A stretch of DNA of 44,614 nucleotides, taken from positions 1-44,614 of the forward strand of contig JAAVIA010000055.1 in the NCBI GenBank assembly GCA_014799405.1, written 5' to 3'. The translations under genes were made by a program, and so were the position numbers. The notes beneath the pieces are model-generated. The model was not told the DNA's origin, made no database searches, and worked only from the letters and a program-made list of their open reading frames with translations. Shown here piece after piece: positions 25,906-35,640 of this stretch. Within the stretch, counting starts at the first letter, position 1. Each line of letters opens with the position of its first letter. This DNA is from Lachnospiraceae bacterium (GTDB lineage Bacteria; Bacillota; Clostridia; Lachnospirales; Lachnospiraceae).

Positions 25906-28107
25906 TTATCCCTCCATACTAACATAAAATGCTGTCGAATCATAACTTGTCTCCGGTATCGGAAGTAAAAGCCCCGCATTCATCAAAGCCGCTCCCGTAC
26001 GTGATTCGAGAACATGTCCGTCTCTGCAGATTTTATACACAGCATCCGCTACTAACCCTTTCAAGCGTACCGTCTTCGGCAGAGGATTCCCATGTACATC
26101 AGTAAACACGACTGCAACATATGCCTCCCGTCCATCTTTAGCCACATATTCCCATGCGGTAAAATCAGAATTCTCAAACGGAGAGGCAATTCTATAATAA
26201 TCCCCAAACTGGAACAATCGATAGTGCTGCTTAAAGGTTTTGACCTGCTCTTTGGCAAGCATCTTATCCTCATCACACATCCGGCTCAAATCCAGTTCAT
26301 ATCCAAAGGTACCCTGCATAGCACAGATTCCTCTGGTCTTAAACGGTGTCACCCGTCCATTCTGATGATTTGGACATACAGAAACATGGGCTGATACAGA
26401 TGACATCGGATATGCAAAGGACGTACCATACTGTATCCGCAAACGCTCTATGGCGTCTGTATTATCACTACACCATATCTGTGGTGTATAATACAGCATT
26501 CCCATATCAAAGCGGCCTCCGCCTCCACTGCAGCCCTCAATCAAAAGCTCCGGATATTTTGTATGCAAATCCTCCAGTATACGGTACAGACCAAGCACAA
26601 AACGGTGACGCACTTCCCCCTGATGTTCCTTCCCCAGTCCTGCACTGTAAACGGCAGCCAGAGAACGGTTCATATCCCATTTAATATATTGGATATTTGC
26701 GGAGTCTAAAAGTGCAAACAGCCGTTCCTCAATATATGAAACTACATCCTCCCTTGTCATATCCAATACAAGCTGAGCCCTTCCTCTGATGGGTTCTCTG
26801 TTTGGCACGACAAATGCCCAATCAGGATGAGCCCTGTACAAATCACTATCCTCAGATATCATTTCCGGTTCCACCCATATACCAAAGGAAAGCCCCATAT
26901 TATTTATCTTATCTACAAGCTCCTTTAGTGTGCATCCAAGCTTTTTCTCATTTACATACCAATCGCCCAAACCGGAGTAATCACTATCACGTTTTCCGAA
27001 CCAGCCATCATCAAGCACCAGCATATCAAGTCCAAGCTCCGCACCCTGCTTCGCTATTGCAAGCAGTTTTTCTGCATTAAAATCAAAATAGGTTGCCTCC
27101 CAGTTATTGACAAGCACCGGACGCTGTCTGTCTTTCCATACACTGCGTATCAGATGATGAAACACAGCGTCATGATAGTTGTGTGACAGGCAACTCAACC
27201 CATTTGGACTGTATCCCAGCATTACCTCAGGTGCCGTAAATATATCTCCGTCAGCTATTCTCCAATCTAATTCTGAATCATCAATTCCCATGACAAGCCT
27301 TGCATGCTCAAGCTGGTCCACTTCTGTCTGCATATGAAAGCCTCCACTGTAAACAAGCGCTGCACCATAGCATTCTCCCATTTCTTCATTCGTGTTTTTA
27401 TCTGCAAGTATGACAAACGGATTATGTTGATGACTGGAGGTACCTCTCGTACTTCTCAGCTCAAAAATACCATGAAACAACGGAACTCTCTCCAAATTTC
27501 TCTCATTTGCATGTCTGCCATGAAAATGAATCAGGTCATAATCGCCACGTGCAAAATCCACGCAAAATGACATCACCCTTGATACACGGATTTCCTTTCC
27601 ACTCTTATTTTCAATAAAAACAGCCCGTGTTATGATATCCTCCTCAAAAAACACACCATAGAGAAGATGGACATAGACATTCTCCCTATCCTCTTTCATG
27701 ACGATTTCCAGTGTTTCCACGTTATCATTTTCCCTAGCAAACAATGCAGGCAGCCCCGGCAGGGAATATTTCCCTGAATATGTTTTGTGAGAATCATAAA
27801 ACAGCATGCAGTCCTTAACACCCTGTCCAAGCTCCATCTCCAGACAGTTGACACGGTAATCACCACTTCCAAGAACAGGGTATTCCTGAGGAAAGTAGTC
27901 CAGAGAATATGTGCGGTCATTATCAGCAGCGGCAATGTTTCCGGAAAATCCCACGTCAGCCGCCATTATCATATACGAATAATCCGTCTCGTCTGTTCGC
28001 CTTCCGTAATAAGTATGCAAAAGAACTCCCTTATCGTCCACCTTGAGCTGATAGGTACTGTTTTTCGTATGAATTGTAAAAACCTTATCTTTAATGATAA
28101 TTCCCAT
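25906..28107 (-). CDS. Alpha-galactosidase, GH36
   Basis: LVLDDGWFGKRDSDYSGLGDWYVNEKKL, YIKWDMNRSL, LLIEGCSGGGGRFDMGMLYYTPQIWCSDNTDAIERLRIQYGTS. Confidence 0.95.
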   Translation of the reverse strand: MGIIIKDKVFTIHTKNSTYQLKVDDKGVLLHTYYGRRTDETDYSYMIMAADVGFSGNIAAADNDRTYSLDYFPQEYPVLGSGDYRVNCLEMELGQGVKDCMLFYDSHKTYSGKYSLPGLPALFARENDNVETLEIVMKEDRENVYVHLLYGVFFEEDIITRAVFIENKSGKEIRVSRVMSFCVDFARGDYDLIHFHGRHANERNLERVPLFHGIFELRSTRGTSSHQHNPFVILADKNTNEEMGECYGAALVYSGGFHMQTEVDQLEHARLVMGIDDSELDWRIADGDIFTAPEVMLGYSPNGLSCLSHNYHDAVFHHLIRSVWKDRQRPVLVNNWEATYFDFNAEKLLAIAKQGAELGLDMLVLDDGWFGKRDSDYSGLGDWYVNEKKLGCTLKELVDKINNMGLSFGIWVEPEMISEDSDLYRAHPDWAFVVPNREPIRGRAQLVLDMTREDVVSYIEERLFALLDSANIQYIKWDMNRSLAAVYSAGLGKEHQGEVRHRFVLGLYRILEDLHTKYPELLIEGCSGGGGRFDMGMLYYTPQIWCSDNTDAIERLRIQYGTSFAYPMSSVSAHVSVCPNHQNGRVTPFKTRGICAMQGTFGYELDLSRMCDEDKMLAKEQVKTFKQHYRLFQFGDYYRIASPFENSDFTAWEYVAKDGREAYVAVVFTDVHGNPLPKTVRLKGLVADAVYKICRDGHVLESRTGAALMNAGLLLPIPETSYDSTAFYVSMEG

Positions 28108-28127
28108 TGTTTTTCTCCTTTCAAGCT

Positions 28128-29927
28128 CTATACCAGCCATAGAAATTCATATGGTCCAAGCAAAATCGTATTCTGGTAAGACCTGATTTGTCTTCCTGTT
28201 ATAAGGTCATGCATCTCGCCCGGTAATCCAAACCAATCAAAGCTTGCTGTGTCAACCCACTGCTCATGCTCCGAAAAATTAGCAAGCACCAGCATTTTAT
28301 CTGCCTTATGGAAGCAGAATACAGCAGAGTTGCATGTTTCTACAGGAATTGCACGATAGTCTGAACTAAAATATATACATGACTTTCTGATTTCAATCAT
28401 CTGCTTCAGTTTTAGGAAAATCTGCCCCTCCACCAGACTAAGGTCATGTCTGTTCTCAGCAAGCTCCCAGTTCATTTTTCCTCTGTGAAGCCATCTGGAA
28501 TCGTTTGCATGCTCCGGTACCTCCTTGTAGCTCCAATCATTCAGTTGACCGATTTCATCACCACTATAAAGCAGCGGAATTCCCGTATAAGAAATAATCA
28601 TTGCATGTACTAGCAATATACGTTTGACCGCAAGTTCAAGCTTATATCCGTGTTTTTCATTTTGTGCCTGCTCCAATCCGCACATAGATGCCAGCGTACC
28701 ACTATTTCTCGCATCTCCTGTGACCGGATTATATTCATATAGCTCTCCCACAGAAAAGCTGCCCGGAAACTGCCCTTCCATGTAGTGAATCATAAACTGT
28801 TTATGCTGCTCCGGGTCAAAGCCCAGACTGTTCAGAATATCCGTCTCAAAGCCCCATCCTATATCATCATGGCAACGGACATAGTTAATCCATATACCGT
28901 CAGCAGGGATTCCATAGTCTTTTGACAGAGAGCGTTCCATCAGACGCACATCACGGGTTGCAAGGGAATTCCACAATAGTACCATAAAGGACGCATTGTA
29001 CATAACATTACATTCCTTATCCATCCCGTTTCCAAAATATTTGACAATCTCAAAGGGCTGTACAATCGCCTCACCGAGAAATACGACACTCGGACATACA
29101 CGTCTTGTAATCTCATACATCATTGCAACCAGCTTGTGTACATTTGGATGATTCATACAGACTGTCCCCAGTTCTTTCCACATGTACGGAATCGCATCAA
29201 GCCTGAATATATCAACACCTTTGTTGGCAAGCGTGAGCAATACCTCAACTATTTTATTAAATACCTGCGGATTCCTGTAATTCAAGTCCCATTGAAACTC
29301 ATAAAACCGTGTCATAACATATTTCCCATACTCAGGATAATATGTGAAGTTTCCGGGTGCTACCCCTGGAAATATCTGCGTCAGATTTTTTTCATATTCC
29401 TTCGGTATGGTATCGTCGTCAAACATAATATACATATCACGGTAATCTTCATCGCCCTCAAGACATTTTTTTGCCCAGATATGCTCCTTCGCCGTATGAT
29501 TTAAGACAAAATCAATGCAGGTGCGGATTCCCTTTTTTCTCATCAGGTCAATAATTCTCGTAAGTATTTCCATAGTTCCGAACCTGTCATCCACCGTAAG
29601 ATAATCTGACACTGCATAGCCTCCGTCGTTGTTTCCCTCTCTGGATTTCAAGAGCGGCATAAAATGGACATAGGTCACACCAAGCTCCGCCAGATAATCG
29701 ATTTTCTTCTCAAAGCCTTCAAGATTATCGCTGAACCTGTCCACATACAACATCATTCCCACCATTTTCTCTGAATGATACCATACATTTCCCATCGTAT
29801 CATATTCCTTAAGCACAGATGGTCTCTGGCTTTTGGCACGGTCCATAATATCCATGAGCTGTCCGTAACGGAACCTTGTTATATCATTGTCACCATAAAG
29901 CTCAAAATAACTCTGTTCTAAATTCAT
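28128..29927 (-). CDS. GH13 alpha-glucanotransferase/hydrolase, amylosucrase-like
   Basis: GVTYVHFMPLL, CIDFVLNHTAKEHIWAKK, FYEFQWDLNYRNPQVFN, GVDIFRLDAIPYMWKELGT, FLGEAIV, NYVRCHDDIGWGF motifs; resembles GH13 subfamily 4. Confidence 0.85.
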   Translation of the reverse strand: MNLEQSYFELYGDNDITRFRYGQLMDIMDRAKSQRPSVLKEYDTMGNVWYHSEKMVGMMLYVDRFSDNLEGFEKKIDYLAELGVTYVHFMPLLKSREGNNDGGYAVSDYLTVDDRFGTMEILTRIIDLMRKKGIRTCIDFVLNHTAKEHIWAKKCLEGDEDYRDMYIMFDDDTIPKEYEKNLTQIFPGVAPGNFTYYPEYGKYVMTRFYEFQWDLNYRNPQVFNKIVEVLLTLANKGVDIFRLDAIPYMWKELGTVCMNHPNVHKLVAMMYEITRRVCPSVVFLGEAIVQPFEIVKYFGNGMDKECNVMYNASFMVLLWNSLATRDVRLMERSLSKDYGIPADGIWINYVRCHDDIGWGFETDILNSLGFDPEQHKQFMIHYMEGQFPGSFSVGELYEYNPVTGDARNSGTLASMCGLEQAQNEKHGYKLELAVKRILLVHAMIISYTGIPLLYSGDEIGQLNDWSYKEVPEHANDSRWLHRGKMNWELAENRHDLSLVEGQIFLKLKQMIEIRKSCIYFSSDYRAIPVETCNSAVFCFHKADKMLVLANFSEHEQWVDTASFDWFGLPGEMHDLITGRQIRSYQNTILLGPYEFLWLV

Positions 29928-29987
29928 ACTGTTTTATTCCTCTATATATCTTGATTCCTTTATTTCATTCTACTCATAAAATCCGAT

Positions 29988-30034
29988 AAACGGCAGCCTT
30001 AAGCATCAAAGAACATCTGTTAAAGCTGCCGTTT
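29988..30034. terminator. Intercistronic stem-loop within the sugar operon
   Basis: AAACGGCAGC (29988-29997) / GCTGCCGTTT (30025-30034), perfect 10-bp stem; weak T-run on the minus strand. Confidence 0.5.
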
Positions 30035-30077
30035 TCGAATTTTAAAAATACAATTACATTTCTATACTGCTATTATA

Positions 30078-31037
30078 CTATTTAACTGCTCCATTTACTA
30101 CACCACTGATAATCTGCTTCTGGCATATAATGTAGAATATCAATATTGGCAATAAAGCAAGCAAATAGGATGCAAATGCAAGATTGTAATTTGTTCCAAA
30201 CTGTGTCTGGAAATTAAGCTGTGCCAATGGAAGTGTGTTTTGGTCAGTTCCGGACATAATGACAAGCGGTGTCATAACATCATTCCATGTACTCATAGCC
30301 GTAAGGACCGCAACCGTTGCATGCATAGGCTTCATATTTGGGAAAATAATTTTCCAATATGTCTGCCATGCGGTGGCTCCATCCACACAGGCAGCCTCCT
30401 CTAAAGCTATCGGAATATTTTTCAGATACCCCGTATACAACATCATGTTCATCGGCATAAAGAATACAACATATAAAATAATAACACCAATCCGGTTTGC
30501 AATTCCCATCTGAGCTGTCTGCTTTACAAGAGGCATCATAAGCACTGCAAACGGAACAAACATACCACTTACGATATAAAAATATGCCGCTTTAAATGTC
30601 TTAAGCCTCGCCATTTTTCTTCCGATAACATAGCCTGCCAGGGAATGAAGCAAAATACAGATAACAACTGTCACACCTGTTAAAAGTAAACTGTTACCTA
30701 AGGAATGCCAGAAATCAGTCACCCTCATTGCCTCTGCAAAGTTATCCAAATTCCATTTTTCAGGAAAAGCAAGTGCACCTGCCACATCATTTGTCATTTC
30801 AGCCGGCTTCTTAAATGCAATAATCACAGTCATATACAGTGGAAAAAATACTGTAAGACAGCCGATAACCAATAAAATGTTTATAATCACATTTACTGCT
30901 TTTCCACCCACAGCCCCCTCAGTCTTTTTCATCTTAGGCGGTTTTTTCTCAGCTGCTTTCTCAGTCTCCTTTGGTACAACGCTCTCGGTTGCTACAGTTT
31001 CCTGTATTTCGTTATTTTCACGTTCCTTATTATCCAT
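30078..31037 (-). CDS. Carbohydrate ABC transporter permease (MalG type)
   Basis: Six-TM permease with EAACVDGATAWQTYWKIIFPNMKP EAA loop. Confidence 0.93.
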   Translation of the reverse strand: MDNKERENNEIQETVATESVVPKETEKAAEKKPPKMKKTEGAVGGKAVNVIINILLVIGCLTVFFPLYMTVIIAFKKPAEMTNDVAGALAFPEKWNLDNFAEAMRVTDFWHSLGNSLLLTGVTVVICILLHSLAGYVIGRKMARLKTFKAAYFYIVSGMFVPFAVLMMPLVKQTAQMGIANRIGVIILYVVFFMPMNMMLYTGYLKNIPIALEEAACVDGATAWQTYWKIIFPNMKPMHATVAVLTAMSTWNDVMTPLVIMSGTDQNTLPLAQLNFQTQFGTNYNLAFASYLLALLPILIFYIICQKQIISGVVNGAVK

Positions 31038-31951
31038 TATAACTGCTCCTCCTTTCCACCTAAGAATTTCATCTGTAAGAATGAAATAACAACGATTACA
31101 ACAAAGAATACAAATGCATTTGCGCTTTGGAAGCCAAACTGTCCGCCACTCATACCATTATTGTAAATCAAATACGATATAGACTCCGTACTCTGTGAAG
31201 GTCCACCTTTCGTCAAGGACATAATCTGGTCAAACACCATCAATGCATTTTTCATACAGAGTACAAGGTTGATTGTTACAAAAGGCATGATAAGTGGAAG
31301 CGTAATCTTGGAAAACTTTTTCCACCCACTGGCTCCGTCCAGCATACAAGCCTCATATACCTCCTCAGGCACAGTCTGAAGACCGGATATATAAATAATC
31401 GTATTCATCGCAATGCCCTGCCATGCACCTACAATGACAATAGCAATCCACGCTGTTTTGGTGCTTGCAAGAAAACTGTTCTGAAGAAATCCGATGCCGG
31501 TTGCCTCTCCTACAGCAGGTAAAATATAAGTAAATATAAAACTGAATATATAGCCGACTACCAATCCGCCAAGTATATTCGGTACGAAGTAAATACCTCT
31601 AAGTGCATTTTTTCCTTTTATTTCCCTATTCAATCCCATAGCAAGAACAAGACTTAGGAAATTGACTAAAAACGTCATAATCAATGCATATTTAAAAGTA
31701 AATAAATAGGACTTTCCTACTCTCGCATCAGAGAACAAATCCTTAAAGTTACGCAAACCTACAAAGTCATAATTTCCGTAGCCCCTGAAATTGGTAAGAC
31801 CATAATAGAAGCCTTTAATCAGGGGAAGCGTATTGAAACAGAAGAACAAAATTAATACAGGTATCAATATTCCAAGAAAGATTTTATCATTTTTACTCCA
31901 GGTTTTCACCTTTTTTTCCGTCTTCTCTTTCTTTGCTTCATCATTTCCCAT
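31037..31951 (-). CDS. Carbohydrate ABC transporter permease (MalF type)
   Basis: EEVYEACMLDGASGWKKFSKITLPLIMP EAA loop; multi-TM. Confidence 0.93.
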   Translation of the reverse strand: MGNDEAKKEKTEKKVKTWSKNDKIFLGILIPVLILFFCFNTLPLIKGFYYGLTNFRGYGNYDFVGLRNFKDLFSDARVGKSYLFTFKYALIMTFLVNFLSLVLAMGLNREIKGKNALRGIYFVPNILGGLVVGYIFSFIFTYILPAVGEATGIGFLQNSFLASTKTAWIAIVIVGAWQGIAMNTIIYISGLQTVPEEVYEACMLDGASGWKKFSKITLPLIMPFVTINLVLCMKNALMVFDQIMSLTKGGPSQSTESISYLIYNNGMSGGQFGFQSANAFVFFVVIVVISFLQMKFLGGKEEQL

Positions 31952-31954
31952 CTT

Positions 31955-33238
31955 CTACTCCCCCTTCTCCTTATATTTCTCTACCTTTGCTATAATATCC
32001 TTATTGTAACGCACCCACTCTGTGTCAAATCTTGCCATGAATGTATCCAATGCATTATCTTTGTTATCCAAAAGGTAAGTCTGAATCATAGCATCAACTG
32101 CCATCTCACTCGGATAATGGTGGTCCTGAAAATCTGCCACAATGCCTTTGTCAATATACTCCCGCATACCGTTAAGTTCCGGTGCAAGCTCAAAATCACC
32201 CTTCTTACAAGGCACTGCACTCTGTGCCTGCAGATATAGCTCAACATTTTCATCCTCAAGCAGGAAACGCAAAACCTCATATGCCTCCTCCTTATGTTCG
32301 CAGTCATCCATGATACAGAACATCAAATCATTACCGGAATTTAATACATTCTTTGACGCATCATCGTTAGCAGGGAATACAAAAGCGTCAATATTAATAT
32401 CCGGGTTTACAGACTTAATCTGCGGAATCGCATAGCTTCCTATGACATACATTGCTGATTCCCCTCTCGCAAAAGCGGTACAGGCATCATTGTAGCTATA
32501 AGCGACCGGATTCGGCTGTGCCCAATTAAGAAGCTCACGCTGCTTTGATGCTACCTCTGCATAATGCTCCGAAAACTTTGTATTTCCGCTGTTTACTTGA
32601 TATGCTAAATCAGATGGACACAAATTTACTGCAATTGCATTCCAAGGTGCAAGACAGGTCCATGTATCCTTATAACCAAAGTAAAGTGGCTGAATGCCTG
32701 CCTGTTCAATGGTATCACACAGTGCGGTAAATTCCTCCCACGTCTCCGGAATCTCCCATCCGTGTTCTTCAAACATATCCCGATTATAGAGTACTCCTGC
32801 CGCATTTGCCATGTATGGCACCCCATATACACCCTCATGCGGAATATACTCTAAATCCTTGTTGATACTCAGATAATTCTCCTTGATGTCAGAAAGTCCA
32901 TCAAAGTCCGATATATCCATTAACATATCGGCATCCAGGAAATTAGCGTAATCAATATCGCCACCGATTCCGATAATGTCAGGATTATCTTCTCTGATAA
33001 ACCTTGTCTTTAAAATTGTCGCTGCCTCATTAGGAGAGTCAATCACTAACTCAATATCATCATGTGTGGCATTGAATTTGTCCTCAAGCTCCTCAAATAC
33101 ATCTACTGCCTCCTGCTTATACTGTACCAGTTCAATTCTGACTTTCCCATCATTGACTTTACTCGTGCTGCATCCACCGGCAAGAAGAGAAATGACCATT
33201 ACAGTTGTAGCAAAAAGTGCACACTTTTTGTTTTTCAT
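31955..33238 (-). CDS. Sugar ABC transporter solute-binding lipoprotein
   Basis: MKNKKCALFATTVMVISLLAGGCS lipobox; GVPYMANAAGVLYNRDMFEEHGWEIPETWEEF family-1 SBP motif. Confidence 0.93.
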   Translation of the reverse strand: MKNKKCALFATTVMVISLLAGGCSTSKVNDGKVRIELVQYKQEAVDVFEELEDKFNATHDDIELVIDSPNEAATILKTRFIREDNPDIIGIGGDIDYANFLDADMLMDISDFDGLSDIKENYLSINKDLEYIPHEGVYGVPYMANAAGVLYNRDMFEEHGWEIPETWEEFTALCDTIEQAGIQPLYFGYKDTWTCLAPWNAIAVNLCPSDLAYQVNSGNTKFSEHYAEVASKQRELLNWAQPNPVAYSYNDACTAFARGESAMYVIGSYAIPQIKSVNPDINIDAFVFPANDDASKNVLNSGNDLMFCIMDDCEHKEEAYEVLRFLLEDENVELYLQAQSAVPCKKGDFELAPELNGMREYIDKGIVADFQDHHYPSEMAVDAMIQTYLLDNKDNALDTFMARFDTEWVRYNKDIIAKVEKYKEKGE

Positions 33239-33454
33239 CTTTTACCTCCCTCTTTCTTTAATATTATATATTCAAAGTGTTTCCACATATAAATATGTTA
33301 TTTTGTTATTTTTTGTTTTTCAACATGTTATGCACAACACCAACAAAATGCATAAAAACTTATAGTTTCCCCACAAATTCCCAATATATTTTTGTTATTT
33401 TTTCACAATTTTATTAAAAAATTCTTCTCTTTGTTTTATATATACTTAAAAAAC

Positions 33455-33510
33455 AATAACAAAACCGCCTCAGATAAAATAATTTTACTTTCCGAGACGG
33501 TTTTGTTTTG
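33455..33510 (-). terminator. Terminator downstream of lacI-type gene
   Basis: ACAAAACCG...CGGTTTTGT stem with an inner TAAAAT/ATTTTA stem; A/T-rich tails both sides. Confidence 0.7.
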
Positions 33511-33542
33511 AAATTCTCTTAATTTTCAGTTATAAATTTATG

Positions 33543-34559
33543 TTATGTATGAGAAAGCGTTATGTTTTTTACGCTATCTCTGACAATCAGCTCCACAGGA
33601 AGCCGGAACGAATTGACGGTAACCTCCTCACCGTATATCCTTTGCATCAACAATGAAACCGCCTGTTCCCCCTTCTCTACAACCGGCTGCCTTATCGTCG
33701 TGAGCATTGGTCTGCTCAGCTTGGCATATAGATTATCATCAAAGCCTGCTACAGATATATCATCAGGCACCCGAAGTCCCACTGACTCAAATATACGAAC
33801 TGCTTCATTGGCAAGATAATCCGAAACGACAAAAACCGCTGTGTAGCCCTGTTGCTTTGCCCTGACCGCAAAATCCCTTAATGTCTCCCGCATCAGGTTT
33901 TTATCATCCGGGAGATACAGATAATCTTCATTGCTATATGAAATTCCATATTTTGTCAGTACATCACAATAACCCTGAAAACGTTCCAAGGTACTTGACA
34001 CGGGAATTTTCCTGTCACAGAAAAAAGCAATCCGCCTGTGTCCCTGCTTAATCATGAACTCTGTTATCTTTTTTCCTCCCTCGTAATCGTCAATACCTAC
34101 ATTGTCGTAATGACCAACACCGCAATCAACAAAAACCACAGGCTTGCCCACCTTCTGCGAGAATGCTTCACATTCCCATGGCTTAAAGCCTACAACAATT
34201 CCTCCTTCGATATTTCTTGCCTGAAGCTTCTTGTATGTCTCCTCAGTGTCTTTCAGGCTTCCGCATACGGGATATCTTCCGTGTTCCTGAAGCTTCACAC
34301 AAATTGCATCAAGCAGCTCCGCACAGAATGGGTCCATAAAAATCCGCTTTCGAAACCTTAAATTAAAATCCACTGATATCAGCTTCAGTTCCCCCAATTC
34401 ATTGGAACGGTAGCTTCTTCTGAAATTATACTGAATCATTGCATTTTCAATCTTCCGTCTTGTCTCCTCCGACATTTTTTCGGTATGCCCATTTACCACA
34501 TTTGATATGGTGGTAGGACTGACATTCAGTATACCTGCAAGCTCCTTGATGGTTATCAT
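33543..34559 (-). CDS. LacI-family transcriptional regulator
   Basis: MITIKELAGILNVSPTTISNVVNGHTEKMSEETRRKI HTH; VPDDISVAGFDDNLYAKLSRPMLTTIRQP effector domain. Confidence 0.95.
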   Translation of the reverse strand: MITIKELAGILNVSPTTISNVVNGHTEKMSEETRRKIENAMIQYNFRRSYRSNELGELKLISVDFNLRFRKRIFMDPFCAELLDAICVKLQEHGRYPVCGSLKDTEETYKKLQARNIEGGIVVGFKPWECEAFSQKVGKPVVFVDCGVGHYDNVGIDDYEGGKKITEFMIKQGHRRIAFFCDRKIPVSSTLERFQGYCDVLTKYGISYSNEDYLYLPDDKNLMRETLRDFAVRAKQQGYTAVFVVSDYLANEAVRIFESVGLRVPDDISVAGFDDNLYAKLSRPMLTTIRQPVVEKGEQAVSLLMQRIYGEEVTVNSFRLPVELIVRDSVKNITLSHT

Positions 34560-34578
34560 ATTATCCCCCTATTTTCTC

Positions 34579-35601
34579 CTAGTCGTCATAGCCATTCGGA
34601 TTCATACTCTGCCATCTCCACGAATCCGAACACATCTCGTCAATTCCGTATTCTGCTGTCCAGCCCAGTTCTTTCTTCGCAAGCGTCGCATCCGAGTAAC
34701 AGGTTGCAATGTCGCCTGCTCTTCTCGGTTTAATCTCATAAGCTATTTCATGTCCACATGCCTTCTCGAACGCTTTTACAACATCCAGCACACTGTATCC
34801 CTTTCCGGTTCCCAAATTATAAATCTTTACTCCCGGATTTTCCTTAAGCTTGTCAATAGCCTTCACATGCCCACGTGCAAGGTCTACCACATGGATATAA
34901 TCACGGACACCCGTTCCATCATGTGTATCATAGTCATTACCAAATACGCCTAAGCAGGAAAGCTTTCCTATGGCAACCTGTGACACATACGGAAGCAAAT
35001 TGTTTGGAATTCCTTTCGGATCCTCTCCAATCAATCCGCTCTTATGTGCACCTATCGGGTTAAAATAACGGAGCAAAATCACATTCCACTCTGAATCTGC
35101 TGTATGAAAATCTGTCAAAATCTGTTCTATCATATGTTTTGTCCAACCATATGGATTGGTTGGTGTTCCTTTCGGACATTCCTCTGTAATCGGAATAAAG
35201 GCAGGATCACCATATACAGTCGCCGATGAAGAAAAAATAATATTTTTGACACCATGCTTCCGCATTTCATCACAGAGCACAAGAGTTCCTGCGATATTGT
35301 TCTGATAATATTCCAATGGTTTTGCCACAGATTCCCCAACTGCCTTAAGCCCCGCAAAATGGATTACACAGTCAACCGCTTCCTTATCAAAAATACCATG
35401 CATTGCTGACGCATCCTGAATATCTGCCTGATAAAAAGTAAGCTCCTTCCCTGTTATCTGGCGTATTCTGTCTAGTGATTTTTCACTTGCATTATAAAGA
35501 TTATCAACTACAACTACCTCATATCCGTTCTCAAGAAGCTCCACACAGGTATGGCTTCCGATATATCCAGCACCTCCGGTTACTAATATTCTCATATTCA
35601 T
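34579..35601 (-). CDS. galE: UDP-glucose 4-epimerase
   Basis: [45 protein letters not shown]. Confidence 0.96.
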   Translation of the reverse strand: MNMRILVTGGAGYIGSHTCVELLENGYEVVVVDNLYNASEKSLDRIRQITGKELTFYQADIQDASAMHGIFDKEAVDCVIHFAGLKAVGESVAKPLEYYQNNIAGTLVLCDEMRKHGVKNIIFSSSATVYGDPAFIPITEECPKGTPTNPYGWTKHMIEQILTDFHTADSEWNVILLRYFNPIGAHKSGLIGEDPKGIPNNLLPYVSQVAIGKLSCLGVFGNDYDTHDGTGVRDYIHVVDLARGHVKAIDKLKENPGVKIYNLGTGKGYSVLDVVKAFEKACGHEIAYEIKPRRAGDIATCYSDATLAKKELGWTAEYGIDEMCSDSWRWQSMNPNGYDD

Positions 35602-35640
35602 CCTCCTGATTTTACAATTTTTAATCATTATAACATTGTA

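Noticed and set aside
25332-25922. + strand ORF of 196 aa
   Set aside because: Antisense to the fructokinase gene; Cys/His-rich low-complexity translation.
33255-33300. CcpA cre site upstream of the SBP gene (TGGAAACACTTTGA on reverse strand)
   Set aside because: Lacks the central CG and the terminal C of the cre consensus.
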